Origin: Phaseolus vulgaris
Lineage: Eukaryota > Streptophyta > Magnoliopsida > Fabales > Fabaceae
DNA length: 64,000 bases
NCBI RefSeq assembly: GCF_000499845.2
Contig: NC_023758.2
Span: 43,383,524 to 43,447,523, forward strand
Reading direction: 5' to 3'
A program made the position numbers and the translations under genes. This document shows, in pieces, positions 12,226 to 27,779 of the stretch. Position 1 is the stretch's first letter, and each line of letters starts with the position of its first letter. A model generated the notes under the pieces. The model saw nothing but the letters and a program-made list of their open reading frames with translations. It was not told where the DNA came from and did not search any database.

Positions 12226-14954
12226 CTTCACAACTCTTAAATAAAGTTTAGAGTGCAAAATTTTGTTGAGTTTCCGTATTTTAATGTTTTGATTTTCACA
12301 CTTTAGTAAAATTGTTTTTTCTTGCCCAACAGTCTTAACTGTTATTGTTCATCTATTAAAGTGAGATAGAAATGTGTAATTTTTATGATTATGCATCTTT
12401 CATTACTTTACATGTAAATTTGAAATACACATAATCAAATTTAATCATGAGGATTTTTTTTTTTATAAATAATTTATTTCACGTCATATATGTAATAATG
12501 ATTAAGAAATATATAAGATACCATTATAAAATGAAAATATAAATTTGTCTAATTACTTTGATTAATCGGTCTCATTTATTTATCCAATATTATTTGTGAT
12601 ATAATGATGATCTTATCATATTAATATTAATAATGATAGAAAAGTGTGGAGACTTTCCAAAATATTGTTATACGACACACATCATTTATGCATTTGACGA
12701 CAAATTTAGATTAGTTTGTCAATTAAAACTTATGCATGCAATGGTAGATAAATGGAACCTATTGAATGACATACTACACTTGATCCAAGTTTTATGAAGT
12801 TAGAATATATTTACACATGTATGGAACTAGTTACCTCACCAAGAAATTTAATGTTATTAATACATATGGACTAAAAATAATATTTTTTATATTTATAAAC
12901 TAAAAAAATATTTAATTTAGAGGAGTAAAAGTAGGAACAACATTGGGATGGGGCATGCGTACTTTGCATCCCACAACAATCAATTCTTGATAGAACTATA
13001 TTTTTTTATAAAATAGTCAGGGAAACCCAACAAGAAAGAAGTGAAAATATATAAAAGATAATAATAAGGAGTATTGAAAAAAAAATGAGGAATATACCTA
13101 TCTATCTAAGGAGTTAATAAAGAAGAAACAAGTTAATAATGTCTGTTGCAAAATAATAGTATTAGAGAGATCAGTTAGGATGATTGAGAATGGTTATCTA
13201 AAGGTATGAAAACTTAAAAGAGAAATAAAAAATTTGAAATAAATTACGAGGGATTGAAAAAGTGAAAAACATAAGAAAGGAAGAGAGAAGAAAATGATTT
13301 TTTTTTTAATAATATTTATTTTTATGTGATGACAAATGATTGTTGTTATCAGAGGAGGTGTGAACATAAAAATAACTAACATGAAAATATTTTCTAAAAA
13401 AAAATATTTGTAGTAAAAACTAAAGAGGCCAAGGAGATAAACAAAACAATATTTTAAGATTTAATACTAAATGACGAGTCAAAGTAATTACTATTTAATT
13501 TTAATGTTAAAAAATTATAAAAAAAATTGAATATGAAATTAATTTCTATCATACATGATTAATTGTTATCTATAATTAAAAAGAATATTGAAATTTTAAA
13601 TTTTAAAAATATATTTAGGTCATTGAACTAAAAATTACAATACTTTTGAAAACTAATTAAAAAATATAATTATAAAAATAATATTATCTTTATTCATTTT
13701 TTATTTATTAAATATTTTAAAAAGGGTTCGTATTCAGTTATCAAGAACCGAATTTTGACCTGCTTTACAAACCGTTTCTGTAATTAAATTTTAAAAAGTT
13801 TTGTGTTTGTATGTTTTTAGCACAGTTTTTTAAGAAAAGTTTCCATTTTTCAGCTATAATTTATTTATCGATATATTAATTAAATAGTTGAATAGATTTA
13901 TAATATTTTAATTCTTTTGACGAACAATCATTTTAACATAATAATTTTTTTTTATTACTCGCGTTATTTAAAGAATATAGTACTTCAGATGACAAATAAT
14001 AATAAATTACATGTACGCTTTGGATTGGGTTTTTAATGTTGCTCGGTTGAGTGGCTGGGAATTTTGATGTATGTGGAGATGAGAGGAAAGTAAATAAATT
14101 AAAGTATATTTATTAATTTATTTTTTCAATAAATGTGTGTATTTTAAGTCATAGGTGAACGGAAAAAAAATTACCCAAAGACACATTGGCAATTTTTAAT
14201 ATAACATAATTTTTATATTTTTTTCAATTATTCCAATTTAATCTGTTACAATTTTTTATGATATTTTCTATTCAAATTTATTCACATGTTTTCTATTTAA
14301 ATAATCTCACTTTAAATTATTTTTTCCTTTTATTTACATTGTCATCCCAATTCAAACATAATATTGAGCAAGAAAACATACGGAGCACTCAAATATGTTA
14401 CATGATGGGTTTATCCTCTTACATAGAGTTTAGAAAGTATTTTTAAATTCAAAAAATTCATTATCAACTTTAAAATTTGAAATTAAAAATTGTATCTCAA
14501 ATTTTACAATTTAAAAGGTATTTTCTGAATTCAAAAAGTATATTGTGAACCCTAAAATTCAAAATACACTAAAAAATAAATTTCAAACTCTAAAATTTGA
14601 AATGCAATTTTTAATTTCAAATTCTAAAGTTCAAAATGTATTTTTGAATCCAAAAAATAATTTTTAAATCTATAATTCATAATACAAAGTTGTATTCTGA
14701 ATTTTAGAATTTTAAATTTTAGAATAAAAAAAGGAATAAAAATATCAATAAAAAAGATAAAATTATCATTTAACGTGTGTTTGAAGAAATTCAAACCAAT
14801 TATTTTCTGCCTAAGTAAAGAAAATCCAACTTGCCCATTATCCGGGATAATCTACTATATTAAGAATGTTTCTTCTTGGACCTCCATGTGTTTTTCTACC
14901 ATCCCTATACACAACATGAAAAATATTTTTTTATCTTTTTCGTGCCATCCTCAT
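11653..14954. other. AT-rich spacer
   Basis: Downstream region of SOSEKI followed by very AT-rich DNA. An AT microsatellite lies at 12185-12222. From about 14440 to 14760 there are many degenerate A/T-rich units (AAATTTGAAATT-like) that resemble the interior of the MITE at 4016-4427. No gene seen. Confidence 0.5.
12185..12222. repeat. (TA)n microsatellite
   Basis: TA dinucleotide run with one TGTG interruption near its left end. Confidence 0.9.
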
Positions 14955-15190
14955 AGAGTAGTTTTTGGATTATGTAATTCAAAAACTAAAAAAGACTTTT
15001 GAATTACATAATCTAGAAACTAATCATGCATATGAAAAAAAACTTTTAAATTATGTAATTCGAAAACTAATTACAAATTTGAAAAAAAACTTTTAGGTTA
15101 CATAATCTGAAATATTATAAAAAAGTATCTTTGGATATATGAAAATTTATGGAGGTGATAGAAGAATATATGGAAGTGGACGAAGAAACA
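14955..15190 (-). repeat. Repeat homologous to 34080-34354, in opposite orientation
   Basis: Contains several copies of a GGATTATGTAATTC-like motif in both orientations, separated by poly-T/A spacers. Its reverse complement aligns almost continuously with 34080-34354, including GTAATTAG, CATGATTAGTTTCTA and CATAATCCAAAAACTACTCT. No coding capacity. Probably a transposon fragment of unknown class. Confidence 0.6.
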
Positions 15191-15456
15191 TTCCTCTATT
15201 AAGGAGGATATTGGGTACTAACGTTATATTTTTATGGCCCAATACAGTTGAGAAGCTCACAAGTATAATTTTAACCTATTCAGACTATAACAATCTCTCC
15301 AAGGTGAAAATAAAAAATGCTCTATTATTATTGATTATCCATAAAATGACCTAAATTTATAGTTTCTATATTTTTAAATGAAAATGGTTCCCTGCTCAAA
15401 CCACGCTTCTTCATTAAATTTCATATAATCCAACAACCTAACCAACATTGACGTTG

Positions 15457-15524
<68 letters not shown>

Positions 15525-18274
15525 TCTATCACTCTTTATCCAGTTAAGAATTATTTATCCAATGAGGATAGAAGTAGAAAGGAAAAAAAAAAGGGAACTA
15601 TTGTGTTTATTGTTTAGATGTAGGAAAATGGAGAGTCAACACATTTAAGTGAAAAGATTGTAAATGATATAATTGATGTGATTGAAAGGTAAAAAATTAA
15701 TTGTTATTTTTTAATTTACCAATATACCATTGTCTTGAAATTTGGAAGGATTTTAAATAAAATAAAGATAATTATTAATTGATTGTTGAAAATATTTCGG
15801 ACATAAAATTTTGAAAGATTTAAATTGAAATAAAAAATAATGTTTATAATTAAAAGTATTTATATTTATTTTATTATTATTGTCTGAAATTTGTTAATTC
15901 TCATCAAATTAAGAACACTGTGACCATTGATTATTGTAATTACAATATGATTTGATACAAAATAGAACTCTTGATCGAATCGATTATCTTCAAGCACAAT
16001 TCATTAAGATCCACATGCTAATCAATTATAAGAAAACACATAACCAGTTATATTATGGGGTATCATGAAGTCAAATGTAAACAATTATACCCCTTAGTTT
16101 CATACCAACATTGTCTGGAGTGCTTCAAATCCATGCACCATGCAACACAAATACAACATTCAGTAACAAATATTAAACGTATTGTTTCAATGGAGTGAAT
16201 ACATTTTCAATTGTAAACTTAAAATATACATTTCTTATATCACGTACAATGGTAACATATGTTCTATTTTTATTCTTGGTAACCATAACCAATTATGATA
16301 ATTGATTATGAAGAGGTCCATAATCGATTATGAAAGAAATATTAATTATGAATGAATGGTCTAATCATTCTCATGTTAGTGAAGATTTAGAGACATATTA
16401 GTAATTGATCTATTCATAACAAAGTTTTTATAAATTTTTTCAGGATTTAGGAGAGTCCATCTTTCACTCTCCTCTCATTTTCCCCCCTCCAAAACTAGTG
16501 TCAATCCATCAAACTAAGCATGAACAATACCATAAGGTTTTCGATCCTCAAATGCATACCAACATTAAATACACTTATTCAAACAAAGCATTAGTAACAA
16601 TATCAACTTAAAATACTTCTAGAAAATTCAACGAGTGTGATCATATTGTTTACTTAAAAAAAGTCCAAAAGAAAAGAAAAGAAGTGCACTGCAAAAAAAA
16701 TATACGTTTATGAAAAAAAAATATAAAAAAAAATATAAACATTTTATATAAATTGAAAAGACACAATTTAAAAGCTTCCTATTAGATTTCATAAATAAAC
16801 TTGAAAACACTATTTAAATTTATAAAGCCTCCTCAATATTTATATCTGCAAAATATTTATAAATTTATTTTATTATTTTTTAAAAATAAATTACGAAAAC
16901 GTATGCACTACACATATTTACAATATTTTTTATTAAATTTTAAAACTAAATATTTCGTCCTACGCGACATTTTTTTACTAAGCTTTAAAAGTAAATTTAT
17001 GTGGATTTGTGACAAATTTCTAAAAATTTGCTTCGACGACACATCCCCCATCAATCACTGCAACATAAGCACATCAGCTACTGCGACACAAGCACACATC
17101 AACAACTGCTCGCGATTTCAACTATTCATTAACTTAGTTTTTTCTATAATCTTTTATTATTTTTTTATTATGATTGGGTTGTACTTTATGGAGATGACAA
17201 ACACATGAATTAGCTCCACAGTGGGACAACCGCATTACATTCTGATTCTGCATCATTCAGCTACGACTCTGCTGTCAATCTTCTGTCACTTCGTCTTTAA
17301 TCTTTCGCCACTCTGCTGCATTCTACAAGCTAATTCTCCACTGTAAACAATTGGTTTGATTATTATTTCTTATTCTAATTTCACTCTTTTCATTGCAGGT
17401 CTTAATAGGTGATGCTTTAACCTGTGATAATGCTAATGTGTGCACTGCAACTTGTATCTATTTAAAAAGTGGACTCGCGGATAACCAAAGTGCATAACTT
17501 GTGACTATTAACACTTTGTCTTTCATGTTATATAGAGCATAGATCTTATAAAATTCCATTCAAATTTAAGTGCAAGTTTTGAGGTACTTTTCTTTTATAA
17601 CAATGGATCAAAAGACCACAAAGAATTCTGATGGAACTAAGTCATCAAATGGATAAATGTTTATCATGACACAAACTTAGGAACAATGAAACAGAATTTT
17701 TGTAAGATAGTCTTATTCATTGTTTCATTTTTTATAATAGTTTTGTTTGAATCATAAGTATAATTTTTATTTGTTTTTACTTTTAGTCAAAAGCTTGATA
17801 ATGTCATTACTTCTCAAATTCAAAAAAAATAAAAAAAATCCAACTCTCCATTATGTATTTTACAAAAATTTGGAGACAATCGAACATATGACTATGGTTT
17901 ACTTTCCTCCCAATAACAAACTTTTAATCAACGTGTACTTGCGATTCAATGGACCGGTTAAGCTTGAATCCGAAACTCATTGTTGGAAAATATTGATGTC
18001 AATATTCATTTTGATTTCATTTACAGATATTGTGTTGTTAATTATCATCTTTGAATTAAGAAATATGCTTTACATATGAATCAGAATAACTGAATTATAC
18101 ACAAATCAAACAATTAATTGAACTCTACACAAATGAATTAGTGATGCCACTTGGTTTGTTCAGAATCCTGAAAAACACTCTGGCATCTTGTTCATGCACA
18201 GCTTCCTTTCAATATATGCCAACTCAACTAAACCAAAACGTGAGGCCTTTTTGTCTTCCATGATGCCACTTTCT
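15191..18274. other. AT-rich spacer
   Basis: Holds a long AT microsatellite (15459-15522), sequence with TAATTGATTA and ATAATCGATTAT palindromes (about 15950-16340) and low-complexity A/T tracts. Open frames at 16801-17208 and 17747-18079 are rich in F, I, L, K and N and match nothing I know. I treat them as chance. Confidence 0.5.
15459..15522. repeat. (AT)32 microsatellite
   Basis: About 64 bp of uninterrupted AT dinucleotides, the longest in the window. Confidence 0.95.
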
Positions 18275-19554
18275 TCACCTTAGTAATGAATGAGAATGCT
18301 TGAGAAGTTGTTGAAGTGGTGGTTGCCCTTGTGCTTTATACAACAAGCCCTTCACTCTTTCGGTCACCTACGTTTAAAGAAATTCCACTGTCATTGTTAA
18401 AGGGTACAAATATCTGAGGTTATATATATACTAAAAACATGCACTTGAAAATCAAATAAGCACTATGCCAAGAATGTATAAAATAAAACCTTTCCCAAAC
18501 TTCCCCTAGCATAGGGGACAGTCCTCTGATACCCTAATGTAGTAGGGGGAGACTTTCTACTAGTCTCTTCCTTGCAGGGTGATTTCCCATTGCTTCTGCT
18601 TCGCGTCATAATGCTGGGAGATTCATACCATTTGCTTTCAAATATGTTTGGTAGACTAGATTCCTAGCATCACCCATAAGCCATAACAAACGTGTGAGAA
18701 TCATGCTAATAGCTCGAATATTTGCTTTCAAAGGTAACCAAGTAGAATTGAAAATGGAGATTAATTGCACACCAGAAACAACACCGTTGCACAGTGCTTA
18801 ACCACCTCCAAGTTCATGCGAACATCATCTAGGCTCCTGCATACAAAAATTGTTAGCTTTGATAGTGATTCATCTAATTAGTTAATGTATTAAAATTGAA
18901 GTCTTGTATATGATGCTGAAGTTGGTACAAATAACCATTATCAGTACTAGAGTTAAAAATGTGTACCTGTGCTTTTGTTGGCCCAGACCAAAATAAGAAG
19001 CTAGTGATGCCATCTGCTCATAAATAATAGTGAATAAGAACTTGAAATAATTACGAGGATTGTGTTTGTTGTGTGAAGAATTAATCACTAGCTGCTATAT
19101 ATACCTTCATATTACCGGCTCTTCTTCCAAACTTCTCAGTTAGGACCCCCAAAGAATCAATGATTCCAACAGGTAAAGGTGCTGGCCTATTGATACCATC
19201 AAAGGCCTCTTTGATTCGGACACAGTCAAATCTCTGGATGTTATGCCCGGCCCACACCCTTCCATTTAAGATACTGAATATTCTGTCTGCAACATCCTCG
19301 AAAGATGGTGCATTTTCAACAGCTTTACGAGTTATTCCATCACTTCTGCTAGATTTCACTGAGACCACAGACAGATCTTTGGGTTTTATGAGGGTGGTGT
19401 AGCTCTCAACCTCGTTGAGTTTGTGAGGAGTAACTACAATAGCACCAAACTCCAGCACCCAGAAACGTTCTCCACCTCTTTTGGGCACTGTAGTTTCCAA
19501 ATCAAAGAAAACAATCTCGGGGGCGTGCTCGTTGCATGAATAAGAGAAATCCAT
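18275..19554 (-). CDS. NEN4: NEN4-like DEDDh 3'-5' exonuclease
   Basis: Five exons on the minus strand: 19554-19105, 19013-18967, 18836-18773, 18663-18490 and 18367-18275. The joined frame is 275 residues. The exonuclease signature is complete: FFDLETT (D18, E20), WAGHNIQRFD (D110) and KHRSLDDVRMN (H165, D170), the last split over the exon 2/3 junction. The C-terminal part (RTVPYARGSLGKVTERVKGL, then KAQGQPPLQQLLKHSHSLLR) is typical of NEN proteins. Length is close to Arabidopsis NEN4 and much shorter than NEN1/NEN2. In Arabidopsis, NEN1-4 act under NAC45/NAC86 and NEN4 takes part in nuclear breakdown during sieve-element maturation. All catalytic residues are present, so it should be active. 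A TATA box lies about 60 bp upstream of the ATG. Confidence 0.92.
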
Positions 19555-19611
19555 GATGAGAAGGCTTTTGTGTTATTTTTCCCTTTCCTATAGATTCTTT
19601 CATGTGTTTTA

Positions 19612-19620
19612 CTATATATA
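19612..19620 (-). promoter_or_regulatory. TATA box of the NEN4-like gene
   Basis: The minus strand reads TATATATAG, about 60 bp before the ATG at 19554. Confidence 0.5.
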
Positions 19621-20111
19621 GATGAAGCTAAGGTTTGAAAGGTGGTATTTTGGGACAGAAAAGTGCATGTAAAGGAAACCCAATTGTTGTGTGTGAAGGT
19701 TGATTGTCTCCAGGTTGAAGTCACTATGCAAGATTGCAGGAAGAGGAAGGAGCTCCTTAGCTTCTTGAGAATGTTTAACTTTGGTGTTGATGAGAATATT
19801 GAAGAGGTAGAGTTAAGATTGCCCTTTCTTCTAACCTTCCTTCTATTTTTGAATGTGTTGCATTGCCTTTCCAACAGGAAACTTCTAATCAGACCTTAAC
19901 CTTACATATTACAAAACTTGTGGTTCTGGGGCAGGTCAAGCCGTTTCTTGGACTTCATTACCACCTTTGCTTTTCCAAATATATTATATGCTTGGGATCC
20001 TAAGTGTGGTCCCTCAGTACCCTTAAACAAAATTCAGTTTCTATTTCATCCAATATTCCTGGGCTTTAATATACGAGGCCCAACTCAAGGCTCTATTGCA
20101 TTGTACAATTG

Positions 20112-20147
20112 CTTCCTACACCTAATCATTTTAAACTTGCACCCAAT
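20112..20147 (+). repeat. MITE end fragment, same family as 4016-4427
   Basis: Reads CTTCCTACACCTAATCATTT, then ACTTGCACCC. It matches the left inverted repeat of the MITE at 4016 at most of 36 positions, and is followed by similar A/T-rich degenerate units to about 20300. No matching right end was found, so the copy is truncated. Confidence 0.5.
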
Positions 20148-20964
20148 AACTTTCTAAAATTCTAGGACTGTCCTTGATTCCAAAACTGAAATTCCATAAC
20201 TAAAAAATACATTTCGAAAAGGAAATTTGGAATAGATTTTTTGCGTTCTAAAAATGAAATCAAAAAACAAATTCTCATTTTAACAAGATAAATCTGAAAT
20301 ACAAATAATACATTTTAGGAGGTTGTCCAGTTTCATAATCACTAAGAAATGGGTTTAAATATTTTATTATTAGCTAATATATAAACATTTCCGTAAGTAT
20401 TTTTGAAACATTGTATTTTCACTACTTTAATTATTTTCTTAGACTCATTTTACCTAAATTTTTTACTCAACCACGAAAAAATATGAAACATAACTTCATT
20501 TCTTTCTAAATTATCAAATTTCGATTAATGAGAATAATTCTTATATTATTCATTCACACGGTTTGACAATTCAATGCTAAAATTTAATGGGTCTCTTTAA
20601 CTATTTTTATTGGGTGTCTATATATTATATTTTAAAAAATTTGTAAAAGAACTGATTTTGCATGTCAAGTTATCCTTTCCCCTGCAATAATTAACTAACG
20701 ATTTTACTCAAAAAACTCAATGAAAAGGCCTGCTGTTAATATGCTAACCTTCCAGTATAACGTCAATGAAGAAAAGAAGTGGTAGCTTAAAATTTCCAAC
20801 CAAATGAGCAATGCTTAATAAAATTATATATTTATCCAGAGTCTAAAAACTAGTTTATAACAGCACTGTTCATTTGGATCCTCTTCCCTGCTTTTAAGGT
20901 TATTGTTTATAGATTATCACAATAATCGATTATAATTTATTATTATTATAAAACAACTTATATA

Positions 20965-20966
<2 letters not shown>

Positions 20967-21010
<44 letters not shown>
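20967..21010. repeat. (ATT)n trinucleotide microsatellite
   Basis: About 15 uninterrupted ATT units. Confidence 0.9.
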
Positions 21011-21014
<4 letters not shown>

Positions 21015-21348
21015 TTCATCTATTATCAAATAGATAACTGAAATTACAAACAATTTATTTATCTCAAAAACCAACTAAAATTTCTACATTAATTTCTACA
21101 ATAATATATTGACAGTGCTGATACGAAGCCCATTTTTAATTCTGATCCGATTGATAAATTGAGAGATTCCTTTTATGTAACACAAATAAAAGGGCCAAAA
21201 ATTTAGTGGTTATAACTTTAAACCATTAATAAGACAGTTGCTTATTTTATTAGTGGAAAACTAGCCAGAGCCGATTATTTTCAGACAGATTAGACATTGC
21301 CAGCATTAAAATAAAAATAAAATACAGCAGTTACACGAAACATCGATA

Positions 21349-24687
<3,339 letters not shown>

Positions 24688-24994
24688 AGGCCAACAGAAA
24701 AGAACAGAAGAGAAGAGAATGGAGATGGAGAGGGTTAAACGGGAAAGTGGCAGTGGTTGTTGAAAAAGAGAAAGCTTTTGAAAGCAGAAGAGTGAAGGAT
24801 GGTAGGTAGAGGGAGTTTGTTTGGTAGGATGGGTTTTGGGGTTGGAGAGTTGGTGACACTCTCCACTTTCATCAAAATTACATATTCACCAAATTATTTT
24901 TTATCATATTAATAACAACTCTATTTGAACTTATACAATAATATTTTTATCAAATATTATATTTCTCTCCTTTTTTTTATCATTATAAATGTGA

Positions 24995-24997
<3 letters not shown>

Positions 24998-25055
<58 letters not shown>
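24998..25055. repeat. (TA)n microsatellite
   Basis: About 58 bp of uninterrupted TA units. Confidence 0.95.
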
Positions 25056-25058
<3 letters not shown>

Positions 25059-27199
25059 CTTGAATGTCTGAAACTTTTTCGCAAGTTCTAATCGGTGTTT
25101 AGATATTATTTTTTAGAACTTGATTCCATATAGTCAATAACTTGACAACAAGGTTTTACCACCCTTTTTAATAACTTATACTGTCATACTCAGTGTTGTA
25201 AAATATTTGTTTACGATGTGGAAAAAAAAATTCACTCTTTTCTAAATATTTATAGACCTAAGAATTTAAGTTTTATTATTGGAAGATATTTTTTTACAAA
25301 TGTATCTCTTACATTGCCGTCTATTCTGTAAATAATTATTATTTGATTAGAACTTGAGAGTAATTTTGTAGGAAATCAATATTCTCTTATAAAGAATATT
25401 AATTATAACAATCACATAAATGCATATTTGCGTTAACATTTTAAATTTTTTAATTATTTAAAATATAAACAACTATAAGTTTTTTCACTAATGAGTTCTA
25501 CATTATAATAAAATATTATTTATATATTTAGTATTTTTCAAAAATATTAAAACTAACTCTTTCATCCGTCATGAGAAAAAAAATTGTTATAGGAATAATA
25601 GACTCCATAAGAAACACATGAAACCCAATATTGTGATATTGATCATTCAAATAGTGAAGAAACTTTATAACTTGATTTCTTTTTAACAAAAAATGGAAGA
25701 AACACATAGCAAAATATTTTACTTGATAAGTACGAACAGATCGGGTTCAAAAAAAATTTAATTCATCCTAAATTATTCTTAATTTCGTAAAATACTTAGT
25801 GACTTACCAATCATCTTGACTTAAAGAGATGACTTTCAATTAAATCAGACATTTTAGAAAGATTTCTTAAAGTGTTTTATTTTTTTGTTATTCCAAATAT
25901 CTATCAACATATCCATCCATATAAACGAAATATAGTTTATTACTTATCATTTAAAAAATATCAACAAACTAAAAAGACATAAACTTATCAATCACAAACT
26001 TTCAGTTTTTAAGGTGGTGTGAAATAATCTTTTGTATGAATTTGTTTATAAGGTAATTTATCTTCATGATGGACTCCTACGAGTATGTTATGTAATGATT
26101 ATCGAAAGTTTAATTTTCAAGCAAGTGAAATGCTCAAAAGACCCAATATTTGAGAGACTTATTTTCTTTTTGTTAAATATTTTATGAAGTAATTATTTGC
26201 CTCTTGCTTTTCTTCAGCTGTTTTTAGCTCTGCCCAGAACAACTTCCACTCTGATCATCATGGTCACCCAATTTTCTCTTTTCACTGATATTTTTTCACA
26301 CTCTGACTAAGTCAATTTGTGTAAAAATAATATTTTATATTGTTAAGATTTAGTTACAATTGAAATAATATTTATGGCATGACTCTAAGAAAAAAAAATT
26401 ATTATTATTATAATTATTTATTTAGAAGTGTTTCGTTTTAATGAAAATAATTTTAAATAATATTAAATAATAATTTGCTGAATAATTAAAATGTTAAATT
26501 TATTTATTCTTTTAAACGTTGATATTTGTTTCAATATGTTAAATTTAAAAAATAATATTTTTTAAATACTTTTAATTAATTATTATTTTATAATAATTAA
26601 TTATTTTATTATATTATGTATCCTTCTACAATATTAATTTTTTAATGTATTATTATTATTATTATTATTAATATTAGTCAAATTATATGTTTGATTTTAT
26701 TAAAAACTTTCATATAGTATTAAATAAGAATTGACTGATATAATATTAAATGATAATTGACTGAGTAAGTTAGCATGTTAAATAATATAATTGACTAAAT
26801 TAGATAAGGTCATACATATTCACTCTTTTTCACTTTTAGAAATGTGTTTCACTTCTTTGAAACCAAAACAATTTACATTTCCTGGGAATATATTTATTTA
26901 TATCTATGCTTGTTTTACATTCATTTGTTTATATTTATGTTTGCTTGATATTTATTTATTTATACTTAAGCTTGGTTTATATTTATTTATTATACGCATT
27001 ATAATTTTACTTCTATGTTATTAACACTATCCATATTATGTCAATTATTACTTTGTTGTTTGAAAAAAATGTTATAATTATTATTTTAAAATCATATAAT
27101 AATAAATTTTGATATATATTATACATATTATTTGTTATTATTTTAAATCCTTTTATTTTTTAAAATTAAATTTGCATAATAAATATAACGGGTCACCAT

Positions 27200-27235
27200 A
27201 ATATATATATATATATATAGATAGATAGATATATA
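27200..27235. repeat. Compound (AT)n(GATA)n microsatellite
   Basis: AT units followed by three to four GATA units. Confidence 0.9.
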
Positions 27236-27691
27236 GCACTGAGACTTGCGATTTCTTCGAGGGCATTCGAATTATATATTACATGATTACGATTTCGTCT
27301 TTTGGAATGTACATTGTTAACGAAGTAAGGTTCGTTATGTCAGAAATTGAGGGTTATTAGTAAAATGAGTTAAGTGTATGACTATTCTTAAGAAGGCTTA
27401 AAGATACAAATAATATAATCAGGAGTAATAGAGTGGAAAAAACTATAATAGATAAAAAAATCTCTGTAACAAGTTATTCCAAAAATAAAAGATTGTGTGT
27501 ATTTTTTGTACAGTGATGTTGAAGTTGTAACTTTGTAATCCGAAAAGAGAGCGTCAAAATCGCCAAATTGAATATCAAAGAAACTTCGGGGCAGGGTAAG
27601 CTAGCTGATGGTCAACACGGTGCGGGAAATCAAAATTTCACTGTAACACATTTCATCACTATATTATATTAATCTAATTCACTTCATCCAT

Positions 27692-27699
27692 TATATAAA
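27692..27699 (+). promoter_or_regulatory. TATA box of the ascorbate oxidase gene
   Basis: TATATAAA, 88 bp before the ATG at 27780, implying a leader of about 55 bp. Confidence 0.65.
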
Positions 27700-27779
27700 C
27701 ACCATTCTGGCTTTTAACATCTCTCAACTATATCTCAATTAGCTTTCTCTCTTTCTTACGCATATTTTACTTGCTAGCC

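Larger units (their letters stand above)
19621..21348. other. Spacer between NEN4-like and PAT genes
   Basis: Promoter region of NEN4 and downstream region of PAT. It holds a MITE end fragment at 20112-20147, an ATAATCGATTAT palindrome at 20922-20933 and an ATT trinucleotide run at 20967-21010. The short frames at 19642-19899 and 19918-20157 (plus) match no family I know. Confidence 0.5.
24688..27691. other. Spacer between PAT and the ascorbate oxidase gene
   Basis: The first 170 bp is CT-rich on the minus strand and is probably the PAT leader and promoter. The rest is very AT-rich, with microsatellites at 24998-25055 and 27200-27235. No gene seen; the open frame at 26791-27024 is low-complexity. 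Confidence 0.5.

Noticed and set aside
16801..17208. 135-codon frame on the plus strand
   Set aside because: Dominated by F, K, L, I, Y from A/T-rich DNA; no start context, motif or splice pattern.
17603..17656. ATGGATCAAAAG... short frame like the start of a hAT transposase
   Set aside because: Stops after 17 codons; no downstream transposase motifs (BED zinc finger, dimerisation block) could be found.
18755..18772. Apparent early stop of NEN4 after VLFLVCN
   Set aside because: CTG|GTGTGC is a donor; splicing to the acceptor before 18663 restores LFLESSLPNIFE in frame.
19642..20157. Two plus-strand frames of 85 and 79 codons upstream of NEN4
   Set aside because: No family recognised; the second overlaps a MITE fragment.
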